Positions 1-5,896 of a stretch of 6,460 nt of DNA are shown in pieces. Position numbers and translations under genes: made by a program. How positions within the stretch are numbered: the first letter of the stretch is position 1; the number at the start of each line of letters is the position of its first letter. The notes under the pieces were generated by a model, which was not told where the DNA came from, made no database searches, and worked only from the letters and a program-made list of their open reading frames with translations. Source of the DNA: Chamaesiphon sp. (lineage in GTDB: Bacteria > Cyanobacteriota > Cyanobacteriia > Cyanobacteriales > Chamaesiphonaceae); contig JAJAZF010000117.1 of the NCBI GenBank assembly GCA_026785875.1, positions 1 through 6,460 of the forward strand. Reading direction: 5' to 3'.

Positions 1-117
1 GTACCTGCCCATACCGAGAGAGTACCGACGGATAAAAATCCAAGTATTAGAGATCGATATTTCATGAATTCTACTTGTGGTTAACCCTAAAAAAGTAATG
101 ACTTGCAAGTAGTTTCA

Positions 118-190
118 CTGTCACATGAACTTCAGTATTTCTACTGTTGTAGAAATACTGAAGTTCATGTGACAGAATTTTTATTATTTA
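118..190 (+). terminator. Perfect 27-bp hairpin with T-rich flank, plus-strand terminator-like
   Basis: Positions 118-144 and 149-175 are perfect reverse complements (27 of 27 bases) separated by the 4-base loop TGTT. On the plus strand the stem is followed by AATTTTTATTATTT (176-189), a T-rich run as in intrinsic terminators. The minus-strand side lacks a T run, so it fits a plus-strand gene ending left of it better than hisF, whose stop is 112 bases away. It is much longer and more perfect than a usual terminator and is AT-rich, so it could also be a mobile palindrome or a transcribed hairpin RNA. The structure is certain; the role is inferred. Confidence 0.6.
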
Positions 191-286
191 TACACACTGC
201 AACGCGTAATAAAATGTAACTGTACCGAGCTGGATTGCGGTTGCTGCTCTAGGAGCTGCGCGGCAATCTCGATTACTGAGAGCGGA

Positions 287-1054
287 CTAAATTCTGACAG
301 TGACTTTTTGGCTATCTAAATATGCTTTAATCTCGGCGACAGTGAGTTCGCCATAGTGGAGCAAGGAAGCCAGTAATGCCGCTTGCGCGTGTCCGGCGGT
401 GAGGGCTTGATAGATGTGTTCGCAGTTGCCCGCGCCACCGGAAGCAATGACTGGAACTTGGACGGATTGGGCGATCGATCGTGTCAGATCGAGGTCGTAT
501 CCTGCCTTGGTGCCGTCTGCATCCATACTCGTGACGAGAAGTTCCCCAGCACCGCGTTTGGTGACTTCCTGCGCCCATTTGACGGCATCTAGTCCGGTGT
601 TTTCACGTCCACCTTTGACGTAGACATCCCAGCCAGGATTAGTTAGATCGGGGCGGCGTTTGGCATCGATCGCGACTACAATACATTGGTCGCCAAATAG
701 GTCGCTAGCGTCGTTAATTAAGTCTGGATTTCGCACTGCTGCTGAGTTGAGGCTGACTTTATCGGCACCTGCACGGAGTAAGTCTTTGATATTGGCTGGG
801 GATTGGATGCCACCACCGACGGTGAGGGGGATGAAGATCCGATCGGCAGTACGATAAACCACATCGATCATTGTGTCGCGATCTTCATGGCTGGCGGTGA
901 TATCGAGAAATACTAGCTCGTCGGCTCCAGCATCGTTGTAAACTTGGGCGAGTTCTACGGGATCTCCAGCATCTCGCAGCTCGACAAAGTTGACTCCTTT
1001 GACTACGCGTCCCGCTTTGACATCTAGACACGGTAATATTCTTTTGGCTAACAT
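287..1054 (-). CDS. hisF: Imidazole glycerol phosphate synthase, cyclase subunit HisF
   Basis: HisF takes ammonia delivered by the glutaminase HisH and converts PRFAR to imidazole glycerol phosphate and AICAR, a step of histidine synthesis that also feeds purine synthesis; it is cytoplasmic. The 255-residue length is normal for the family and covers the whole (beta/alpha)8 barrel. The N-terminus carries LDVKAGRVVKG with the catalytic Asp at residue 11; the second catalytic Asp is residue 130 in AIDAKR. Phosphate-binding glycine motifs are VGGGI (79-83) and ASGGAG (204-209), with the conserved DADGT at 178-182. The start sits at the family-typical MLAKRILPCLD; only a weak GAG lies upstream as a ribosome binding site. 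No hisH or other his gene lies next to it, as is usual for the dispersed his genes of cyanobacteria. No strong terminator follows its stop. The family call is secure; no residue looks defective. Confidence 0.97.
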   Translation of the reverse strand: MLAKRILPCLDVKAGRVVKGVNFVELRDAGDPVELAQVYNDAGADELVFLDITASHEDRDTMIDVVYRTADRIFIPLTVGGGIQSPANIKDLLRAGADKVSLNSAAVRNPDLINDASDLFGDQCIVVAIDAKRRPDLTNPGWDVYVKGGRENTGLDAVKWAQEVTKRGAGELLVTSMDADGTKAGYDLDLTRSIAQSVQVPVIASGGAGNCEHIYQALTAGHAQAALLASLLHYGELTVAEIKAYLDSQKVTVRI

Positions 1055-1239
1055 CTGGAAATCTCGTTGCTGTAATTAATCACCGCAGGAATATTACCTG
1101 TGAGCGATCTAGGTATTCCATTTTAGATCGCGATCGACATGTTGCGGATCTTCGATTCGATCGCTTGTCATGTTTTTTAGCAAAAAGGGGATAACCGATC
1201 GATCTTGAATGGCGTGGGTAAGGAGCGAGCGAGTTGCTA

Positions 1240-1309
1240 GTAGGGTTGGGCGGGTTGTGTTTGAGGTTGTTTTTAACATCCATAATTGTTAGCATAAACC
1301 CGCCCCTAC
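1240..1309. repeat. MITE-like interspersed palindromic repeat
   Basis: The ends form an imperfect inverted repeat: GTAGGG (1240-1245) pairs with CCCTAC (1304-1309), and GCGGGTT (1250-1256) pairs with AACCCGC (1297-1303), with four extra bases (1246-1249) on the left arm. The roughly 70-bp unit has an AT-richer centre. Elements ending in GTAGGGGCGGGTT with a variable centre are familiar as high-copy interspersed repeats in cyanobacterial genomes, and this looks like one decayed copy. No target-site duplication is clear. Copy number cannot be judged from one window. Confidence 0.6.
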
Positions 1310-1390
1310 GGTGTTAGATGGGTGAATTAATTGCAGTTTTAAATTATAGTATTCGCCAGAACGGTGAAGATATTTCGCCTATCACGCTAA

Positions 1391-1419
1391 ATCCCCGACT
1401 TCTTGAAAAAGTCGGGGAT
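1391..1419. repeat. Hairpin repeat with ATCCCCGACTT arms
   Basis: ATCCCCGACTT (1391-1401) and AAGTCGGGGAT (1409-1419) are perfect 11-bp inverted arms around 7 bases. The sequence resembles a hairpin repeat common in gaps of cyanobacterial genomes. It lies 38 bases beyond the stop of the 106-aa gene, so it could block that transcript, but neither side has a clear T run. I therefore call it a repeat first and a possible terminator second. Confidence 0.6.
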
Positions 1420-1456
1420 CTGTCCCGCGCGGCAATTGCTATATTCAGTTAGTTAG

Positions 1457-1777
1457 TTATTTACCAGCATTACCGATCGCTTTTTGTTCTTGTTCGTAGG
1501 CTTTTTCTTCTGCTTGCTCTTCTTTAGCTTCAGCAGCGATTAGTGCTTTAGGATCTTTGTTAAGCTTGGCAATTTCGTCGTATGCTTCCGATCGGGTTGC
1601 TGCGGGATTTGTCAATTCAAATGGTTGAATGACATCTGGAGCAGCCTGTTTGACTGGAGTTGCTGCATAACTGGATGGGGTTAGGATGAAACTTGTGGCG
1701 AAGATTACACTCGCTAATCCAACTGCCCACAAGCTCTTAATAAATAGATGCTCGATCGAATTCAATATTTTCTTCAT
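1457..1777 (-). CDS. Small exported protein of unknown function (106 aa)
   Basis: I do not recognise a named family. The N-terminus is a classic Sec signal peptide: MKK, a hydrophobic core at about residues 15-33, and a likely cleavage site after SYA (residue 38). The mature part is only about 68 residues: a Pro/Ala linker (41-60), the segment RSEAYDEIAKLNKDPKAL (62-79), then a highly charged Glu/Lys/Ala/Gln-rich helix (80-100) that may form a coiled coil. It has no cysteine and no lipobox, so a soluble periplasmic or thylakoid-lumen protein is the simplest reading. The start is well supported: AGGAG lies 7 bases upstream. It stands alone, about 290 bp from the next gene upstream and 400 bp from hisF. 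Function cannot be given. Confidence 0.8.
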   Translation of the reverse strand: MKKILNSIEHLFIKSLWAVGLASVIFATSFILTPSSYAATPVKQAAPDVIQPFELTNPAATRSEAYDEIAKLNKDPKALIAAEAKEEQAEEKAYEQEQKAIGNAGK

Positions 1778-1784
1778 GTTAGAT

Positions 1785-1789
1785 CTCCT
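1785..1789 (-). promoter_or_regulatory. Ribosome binding site AGGAG
   Basis: On the minus strand AGGAG precedes the ATG of the 106-aa gene with a 7-base spacer. It supports this start, which is also the one that gives a complete signal peptide. Confidence 0.75.
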
Positions 1790-1820
1790 ATGCAGATTAG
1801 CCGCACGAACTATGATTAAA

Positions 1821-1848
1821 AGTTTAAGTTACTACAACCGTTCGTCAA
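1821..1848 (-). promoter_or_regulatory. Candidate sigma-70 type promoter for the 106-aa gene
   Basis: On the minus strand TTGACG (1843-1848) matches the -35 consensus at five of six bases. After a 16-base spacer comes TAAACT (1821-1826), matching the -10 consensus at four of six. The ATG lies 43 bases past the -10 box, leaving a short leader with the ribosome binding site. This is a match by eye only. Confidence 0.4.
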
Positions 1849-1994
1849 ACCTTTAACGTTAGATTATCATTTAGTTCGCGACAAACGTTCTATCAAAAGG
1901 TGGATGGACTTCTGACTGAAGTTAGGGGATGGAGAGGATTATTGAGTTTTTAAAAATAACATAACGCGCTCAAATTTGGGACGCACCGATCGCA

Positions 1995-2029
1995 AAATCG
2001 CCCCCGATTGTAGAGATCGGGAGCGATTT
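1995..2029 (-). terminator. Hairpin downstream of the 946-aa gene, probable terminator
   Basis: Arms 1995-2008 and 2016-2029 pair at 13 of 14 positions (one A-C mismatch) around a 7-base loop. Read on the minus strand, the GC-rich stem ends in GATTTTGC, so a short T run lies at its foot. It begins 37 bases after the stop of the 946-aa gene, where an intrinsic terminator would be expected. The T run is short, so efficiency is uncertain. Confidence 0.6.
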
Positions 2030-2066
2030 ACATAGAGTTAATTGCGATCGTTACAGTCTCAAAGGC

Positions 2067-4907
2067 TTACAGAAAACCTAGCCCATTGACCGCGATCGTC
2101 CCAGCAGCAGCGGACGCAACCAAGGAGGTGAGAGCGGTACTAAATAGCCACCAAGCGGCACCTGCGGCGATCTGTTGGGTTTCTATCGCTTGTTTTTGGG
2201 CTTGTTTTTTGACAGCTTTGTAGCGTTTTTTGACTTCTTTCTGGACGCGCTGTGCTTGACTGAGGACACCATCGCGGGTTTCTTCGATCTTGTCGATAAT
2301 CCGGTTGGCATCGGCTTCGGAGATATCCTCACGAGAGCTGAGGACAGCAACGAGGGTTTCGCGATCGAATTGTCCGAGTCGTTCGCCGAGTGCTTCAAAT
2401 CCCGCTTGGGGGTCGTCAAACACTTTACTAAAGTCGGCTTGCAGACCCTCGTAGTTGAGTTCGGGACGATCGAGGGCGTTGAGGTAGTCGCGGACTTGAC
2501 CAAAGAGGCTATCGACTGTTGCTTGGAAGGTTTCCTGGACTTTTTTGATTTGGTCGCCGATCGATTTATAGGTCGATTCTACTTGGTCGGCGATCCGGTT
2601 TGCCTCTTCTTCGCTGATGTCTTCACGTTGCGACAGGAGTGAGACGAGGGTTTCGCGATCGAATTGTCCGAGCCGCTCTCCCAGATTTTCAAGTCCAGCT
2701 CCAGGCTGTTTGAGCAATAGTTGCAAGTCACGCTTGATCCCGTCGGGATTTAGCTCTTCTTTCTGGGTATTTTTCAGATAGCTTTCGAGACTAGACCCAA
2801 ATTCGGCTGCTTGTTTTTGAGCGCGATTGGCGAGGCGGCGGGGTGCTTTGACGATCGATCCGATGGCTGATTGGACTCGATCTACTGCTTGATTTACCTG
2901 TTCTTCGGTGAGATTACCTTGTTGGGTGAGCAGTTTGACTAGTGTTTCTCGATCGACTTGGGATAATCGATCGCGCAAGGCACCTGCACCTGCTTTGGGG
3001 TCATCTAGGAGCGTTTTAAGGTCGCGCTGGATCCCTTCTGGATCGAGTTCTTCGAGGTTAGTTTTCCGCAGGTATTCTGTCAGCGCAGCCGTAGTTTTCT
3101 CGTACTGAGCTTTGGCTTGCTCAGTCACTTGTTTGGGTGCTTCCAAAATTTTAGTGCGGGCTGATTCCACTTGGTCGAGCACTTGGTTGACTTGAGCCTC
3201 ATCCAAGTCTTGACGTTGGCTCAATAACTGGACGATCGTCTCGCGATCGAATTGTCCGAGTCGATCTTTTAAGGCACTTATCCCAGCTTTGGGATCTTCA
3301 AATAAGGCTTTGAGATCGCGCTGGATGCCTTCTGGGTTCAGCTCATCTTTATTAGTGTCGCGGAGGTAGGTTTCGACCTGAGTCCGCAGATCTTGAGCTT
3401 GTTTTTGGAGATCTGGCGACGGGGATTCTGACTCAGCCGGATTGGTATTCAACACCTCAGTCCGCGCTTCTTCGAGATAGTTGGATAGGTTGTCGATACT
3501 GTTTTGGTTGAGATCGGACCGCAGCGAGAGTTTTTCAACGAAGTAATTGCGATCGATCTGCTCCAATTCTTGCCGGATGGTGGCTGGATCTGCCTGTGGG
3601 TCGTAAACAACATCCTTGAATTGTTGCTTGACTGCTGTTTGACTGAGTTCCCACGGTGGTGCAAACAGGATGTAGTTTTCTAGATCGGCCCGAATGACAC
3701 TAAATGGTTTGGTTTTGGTATCGGCTGATGGTTGGTCGTGCTGCTCGGATTGACCACCTAATACTGACGCTTTGAGCTTATTTATTTGACCGGAAACTTT
3801 CTCGACATCTAGATCGGAAATATTGGCATTTTGCAGTACCCGACCGAGGAGTGAACTCAGACCAAGTTGCAAGGCTTGGTTGACAAAGCTACCACCGTTA
3901 CCATCGCTGAGGTTCGAGCCTTTGACGATCTGCTGAAGTTTGCCAGCTAATTCGTCAGTGTTGAGATCTTCTGGTGTTGCCGATTTGAGTAGATCCGTAA
4001 GTTGACTGGCGACATCGATGTTACCGCCTGTGCTGGAGAGCTGTTTCCAGGTGCTTTCGAGTCTGTCAGCAATTTGGTTGATATCTTTTTTGGAAAAGTC
4101 AGTGCGATTGCTAATTAAGTCTACAAAGCTCTGGCGATCGATATTTTTGAGCAAGTCGCTGTTGGCAATATCTTTGAGGTCGGACTCTTTGAGCAGTTTC
4201 TCGAACTGAGAGCCAATTTTATCTAAATCTACACCAGGTAATTGTAAGTTACCTAAAGAACTTTGCAATGTCTTTTGAATGCTGCTGGGATCGAATCCTG
4301 ATGTCAGCTCGCGGCGGACAGCAGCGGTAACTTCTTCGGCTGTCGATACGACTTGGTTTTTGGCAGCATTTGCCCCTAGTGCCGTCGTAGCGGTGCCCAT
4401 AATCCCCTGAAGACCGGATGTAGCAGTACTGACGATCGACCCAATCAGAGAGCCAACAGCACTAGAGCCGAGCCAGACAACGATCGTAAAATAGATAGAC
4501 CAGATGACTACACCGACAATCGCACCCTCAAAAGCATTATTTACTAGGCTGAGTTTCACAGCCAAATAACAAGCAGCAAATAAGGCGATCGTGACTGTAA
4601 TTAGTGCGGCGATGCCGACTTTGGTTTCGATCCCGCGCATCGTGGACATCAAACCTTCATCATCGCCATCGTCATGGCCTGAGTCACTATCTAGATCGGG
4701 CGTACCTGGAGATGAGAGAATAGCCACCCCCAGATTGGTTAATAGTAGCTGAAAAGCAAATGCCATCGCGATCCCTGATAGCAGTGATATAAAAATCTCT
4801 GGGCTAGAAGGATTCTCTAGGATGAATGCCCCTGGATCGATGCGGATCTGTGCCAGTCGCCATACCTGACTACTTAAAAATGATGAAAATTCTAAACTTG
4901 TCAACAT
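2067..4907 (-). CDS. Large membrane-anchored protein with seven helical repeats, function unknown (946 aa)
   Basis: I know no named family for this protein. Hydrophobic segments lie at about residues 38-63, 97-118 and 126-148, followed by a Gly/Ala-rich stretch (149-180) that could be a fourth or amphipathic helix. Between the first two is a very acidic loop (71-85, eight Asp/Glu plus His). Residues 256-878 hold seven copies of a 32-residue motif typified by FDRETLVSLLSQREDISEEE, starting at 256, 348 (degenerate), 451, 553, 651, 749 and 847. The later copies are preceded by a half-unit of the type EELNPEGIQRDLK. Linkers are Lys/Gln-rich and probably coiled coil. A Lys/Arg-rich stretch (884-905) leads into a final membrane segment (about 912-940). 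By the positive-inside rule the repeat arm is probably cytoplasmic (inference). GAGG lies 7 bases before the ATG. It is last of four closely spaced minus-strand genes. It could be a scaffold or tether; no enzyme motif was seen. Confidence 0.9.
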   Translation of the reverse strand: MLTSLEFSSFLSSQVWRLAQIRIDPGAFILENPSSPEIFISLLSGIAMAFAFQLLLTNLGVAILSSPGTPDLDSDSGHDDGDDEGLMSTMRGIETKVGIAALITVTIALFAACYLAVKLSLVNNAFEGAIVGVVIWSIYFTIVVWLGSSAVGSLIGSIVSTATSGLQGIMGTATTALGANAAKNQVVSTAEEVTAAVRRELTSGFDPSSIQKTLQSSLGNLQLPGVDLDKIGSQFEKLLKESDLKDIANSDLLKNIDRQSFVDLISNRTDFSKKDINQIADRLESTWKQLSSTGGNIDVASQLTDLLKSATPEDLNTDELAGKLQQIVKGSNLSDGNGGSFVNQALQLGLSSLLGRVLQNANISDLDVEKVSGQINKLKASVLGGQSEQHDQPSADTKTKPFSVIRADLENYILFAPPWELSQTAVKQQFKDVVYDPQADPATIRQELEQIDRNYFVEKLSLRSDLNQNSIDNLSNYLEEARTEVLNTNPAESESPSPDLQKQAQDLRTQVETYLRDTNKDELNPEGIQRDLKALFEDPKAGISALKDRLGQFDRETIVQLLSQRQDLDEAQVNQVLDQVESARTKILEAPKQVTEQAKAQYEKTTAALTEYLRKTNLEELDPEGIQRDLKTLLDDPKAGAGALRDRLSQVDRETLVKLLTQQGNLTEEQVNQAVDRVQSAIGSIVKAPRRLANRAQKQAAEFGSSLESYLKNTQKEELNPDGIKRDLQLLLKQPGAGLENLGERLGQFDRETLVSLLSQREDISEEEANRIADQVESTYKSIGDQIKKVQETFQATVDSLFGQVRDYLNALDRPELNYEGLQADFSKVFDDPQAGFEALGERLGQFDRETLVAVLSSREDISEADANRIIDKIEETRDGVLSQAQRVQKEVKKRYKAVKKQAQKQAIETQQIAAGAAWWLFSTALTSLVASAAAGTIAVNGLGFL
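2274..4142 (-). repeat. Internal tandem repeats of the 946-aa gene, 294-bp period
   Basis: This span encodes the seven helical motifs. The last four copies are spaced by exactly 98 codons (294 bp), and the earlier ones by 92, 103 and 102 codons. DNA identity persists: a 28-base tract is identical at 2351-2378 and 2645-2672, 294 bp apart, and 20 bases of it recur at 3241-3260, which is 882 bp (three periods) from the first. The C-terminal units therefore look like recent duplications or are being homogenised, while the N-terminal ones are old and diverged. Confidence 0.9.
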
Positions 4908-4983
4908 TGTCTTTCCTCACTAAATAATAATCTTCTTTTAAGCTCCTATTGCTACTTGCCAGTCCCAGTCCGATCTTGGTTAG

Positions 4984-5253
4984 CTATTTACCACAGCTTA
5001 AAATTCCTTCCTTGGTGCCAGCAGCTTGCTGTCTCACAATCAAACGCGGTTGTAGGCCTGGATAACATCGCATTAAGACCTTATCTTTACTGCGAGTCAC
5101 GTATAAAATATTAATGTTTCGCCCATTAAGCTTAGATACTACAAGTTGCGGCGGCTGCGGAGCTGTAGCGATCGCTGGCATCATTGCCATCCCGATCGCC
5201 ATCACAGTCACTCCCAGCAATAGTTGCGTCCGTTTGCCTATTGCTAACATCAT
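4984..5253 (-). CDS. Small exported two-cysteine protein of unknown function (89 aa)
   Basis: The N-terminus is a signal peptide: basic GKRTQ, a hydrophobic core at about residues 11-28, and a likely cleavage site after ATA (residue 31) before the Pro-rich PQPPQ. The mature domain of about 58 residues looks like a small beta-rich module (LVVSKLNGRNINILYVTR, then VLMRCYPGLQPRLIVRQ). It has just two cysteines, C63 and C87, which could form a disulfide in the periplasm. I do not recognise the family. Two ATG codons are adjacent; GGAG lies 8 bases before the first and 11 before the second, so the first is chosen. The gene starts 72 bp after the YvlD-like gene and ends 76 bp before the 946-aa gene, on the same strand, so co-transcription is plausible. 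Its leader holds an inverted repeat right against the ribosome binding site. Confidence 0.8.
   Translation of the reverse strand: MMLAIGKRTQLLLGVTVMAIGMAMMPAIATAPQPPQLVVSKLNGRNINILYVTRSKDKVLMRCYPGLQPRLIVRQQAAGTKEGILSCGK
5168..5175. repeat. HIP1 octamer GCGATCGC
   Basis: This is an exact copy of the highly iterated palindrome that marks many cyanobacterial genomes, here inside the 89-aa gene. Many partial copies (GCGATCG, CGATCGC) occur throughout the window. It is used as evidence for the type of organism, not as a functional site. Confidence 0.8.
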
Positions 5254-5261
5254 GTTAAGGT

Positions 5262-5303
5262 CTCCATCTTTTAGATAACTGTTGAAATCTATCTAAATAA
5301 GAT
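5262..5303 (-). promoter_or_regulatory. Leader inverted repeat abutting the GGAG ribosome binding site
   Basis: On the plus strand, 5266-5277 (ATCTTTTAGATA) pairs with 5290-5303: TTAGATA (5271-5277) with TATCTAA (5290-5296), and ATCTT (5266-5270) with AAGAT (5299-5303) after a 2-base bulge. This gives 12 pairs around a 12-base loop. In the minus-strand transcript the hairpin ends directly before GGAG (5262-5265), the ribosome binding site of the 89-aa gene. The stem is AT-rich and weak, so it could be a temperature- or protein-sensitive leader, a DNA operator, or chance. Confidence 0.4.
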
Positions 5304-5325
5304 TTGCCACGATCGAGAAGCGGAT

Positions 5326-5826
5326 TTAAATTATTTCGCTATTACTAGTTCCCGCTGGAGATTGCTCGATCTTTCTCTCAACAATTATGTCATTTGGGCT
5401 AGTTGATAAAGGAGATTGAGCGATCTTTTTCTCAGCAGTCGCTTCAGTATTTAATACCGATTGAACTATCTTCTTTTCATCAAAATAGTTATTCAGGAAA
5501 GTACTAGCAAATGACAAGATTATTGGTCCTAAAATGAAAGCGACTATGCCATGTATTGCAAAGCCTGGGACAAGTAGAGCAGCTAACCATAAGCATACGC
5601 CATTGACCACTAGTGAAAATAAACCTAGGCTCAAGAAGTTAATCGGTAGCGACAGAATTGACAGCACTGGTCGAATTGTCGAATTGATACCACCAACGAC
5701 AACCGCTGCAATTAATGCTGCTGGAAAATTAGCAATATCTACCCCAGGCACTACTGTATCGATGACTAGTAAACCCAATGCTGTTGCTAACGTAGTGACC
5801 AGATATGCGATGGTATTTTGATTCAT
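5326..5826 (-). CDS. YvlD / phage-holin-4 family membrane protein with repetitive C-terminal tail
   Basis: Residues 1-115 match the bacterial family called phage holin family 4 or YvlD: four hydrophobic segments (about 5-25, 33-48, 62-86, 90-112) and the family signature NSTIRPVLSILSLPINFLSL (48-67), then GLFSLVVNG (68-76). Despite the name, these are chromosomal membrane proteins, linked in some bacteria to envelope stress; no lysis role is implied, and no endolysin or phage gene is near. The family usually ends near residue 115-120. Here a hydrophilic tail of about 50 residues follows, with three copies of E(K/R)KI-x-QS at 117, 132 and 150. Two copies are also 21 of 24 identical in DNA (5357-5380 and 5411-5434). 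No clear ribosome binding site precedes the ATG, but this start gives the complete first membrane segment. It lies 70 bp after the Pmp3 gene. Confidence 0.88.
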   Translation of the reverse strand: MNQNTIAYLVTTLATALGLLVIDTVVPGVDIANFPAALIAAVVVGGINSTIRPVLSILSLPINFLSLGLFSLVVNGVCLWLAALLVPGFAIHGIVAFILGPIILSFASTFLNNYFDEKKIVQSVLNTEATAEKKIAQSPLSTSPNDIIVERKIEQSPAGTSNSEII

Positions 5827-5861
5827 GTTCTTAATGACTCAATCAGAGTCAACTTTGGTTG

Positions 5862-5888
5862 AAAAAGCTCGGTTCTAGTTAAACTGAG
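5862..5888 (-). terminator. Weak hairpin with T run after the Pmp3 gene
   Basis: On the minus strand CTCAGTT (5882-5888) and AACCGAG (5868-5874) pair at six of seven positions, followed by CTTTTTC. It starts 9 bases after the Pmp3 stop and has the layout of an intrinsic terminator, but the stem is short with a central mismatch. It may only attenuate read-through into the YvlD-like gene. Confidence 0.35.
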
Positions 5889-5896
5889 TTATTGAT

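Larger units (their letters stand above)
1055..1456. other. 402-bp gap without a supported gene
   Basis: This gap lies between the start of hisF and the stop of the small secreted-protein gene. It contains the palindromic repeat at 1240-1309 and the hairpin at 1391-1419, listed separately. The hisF promoter should lie in its left part, but I see no convincing -35/-10 pair. Open frames here (minus 1080-1295 and plus 1318-1452) run through these repeats, lack a good ribosome binding site and resemble no family, so I do not call them genes. Confidence 0.7.

Noticed and set aside
233..268. Hairpin GATTGC/GCAATC just past the hisF stop as a hisF terminator
   Set aside because: Only 6 outer pairs plus a 4-bp inner stem with mismatches between, and no T run on the minus strand. 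Too weak to list.
1080..1295. Minus-strand frame of 71 codons between hisF and the 106-aa gene
   Set aside because: Its start lies inside the palindromic repeat, it has no good ribosome binding site, and its product (many Ser, Arg, Asn, Pro, no pattern) looks like translated non-coding DNA.
1318..1452. Plus-strand frame of 44 codons starting MGELIAVLNYSIRQNG
   Set aside because: It runs through the hairpin repeat at 1391-1419, has no ribosome binding site, and ends 5 bases from a convergent gene. Too short and unsupported to call.
2183..2503. Overlapping frames on both strands inside the 946-aa gene (also 2175-2642 plus)
   Set aside because: They lie within a long frame with clear repeats and membrane segments. 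Their products mirror the repeats in the wrong frame, so they are shadows.
2274..4142. Could the 294-bp repeats be a CRISPR or other non-coding array
   Set aside because: The repeats are in frame, conserved mainly at protein level and lack the short repeat/spacer layout; they are protein repeats.
5534..5821. Plus-strand frame of 95 codons opposite the YvlD-like gene
   Set aside because: The minus frame has the family signature and four membrane segments. The plus product shows no recognisable pattern.
5326..5826. Prophage or lysis cassette suggested by the holin family name
   Set aside because: The family is largely chromosomal (YvlD-like) and there is no endolysin, integrase or structural phage gene nearby.
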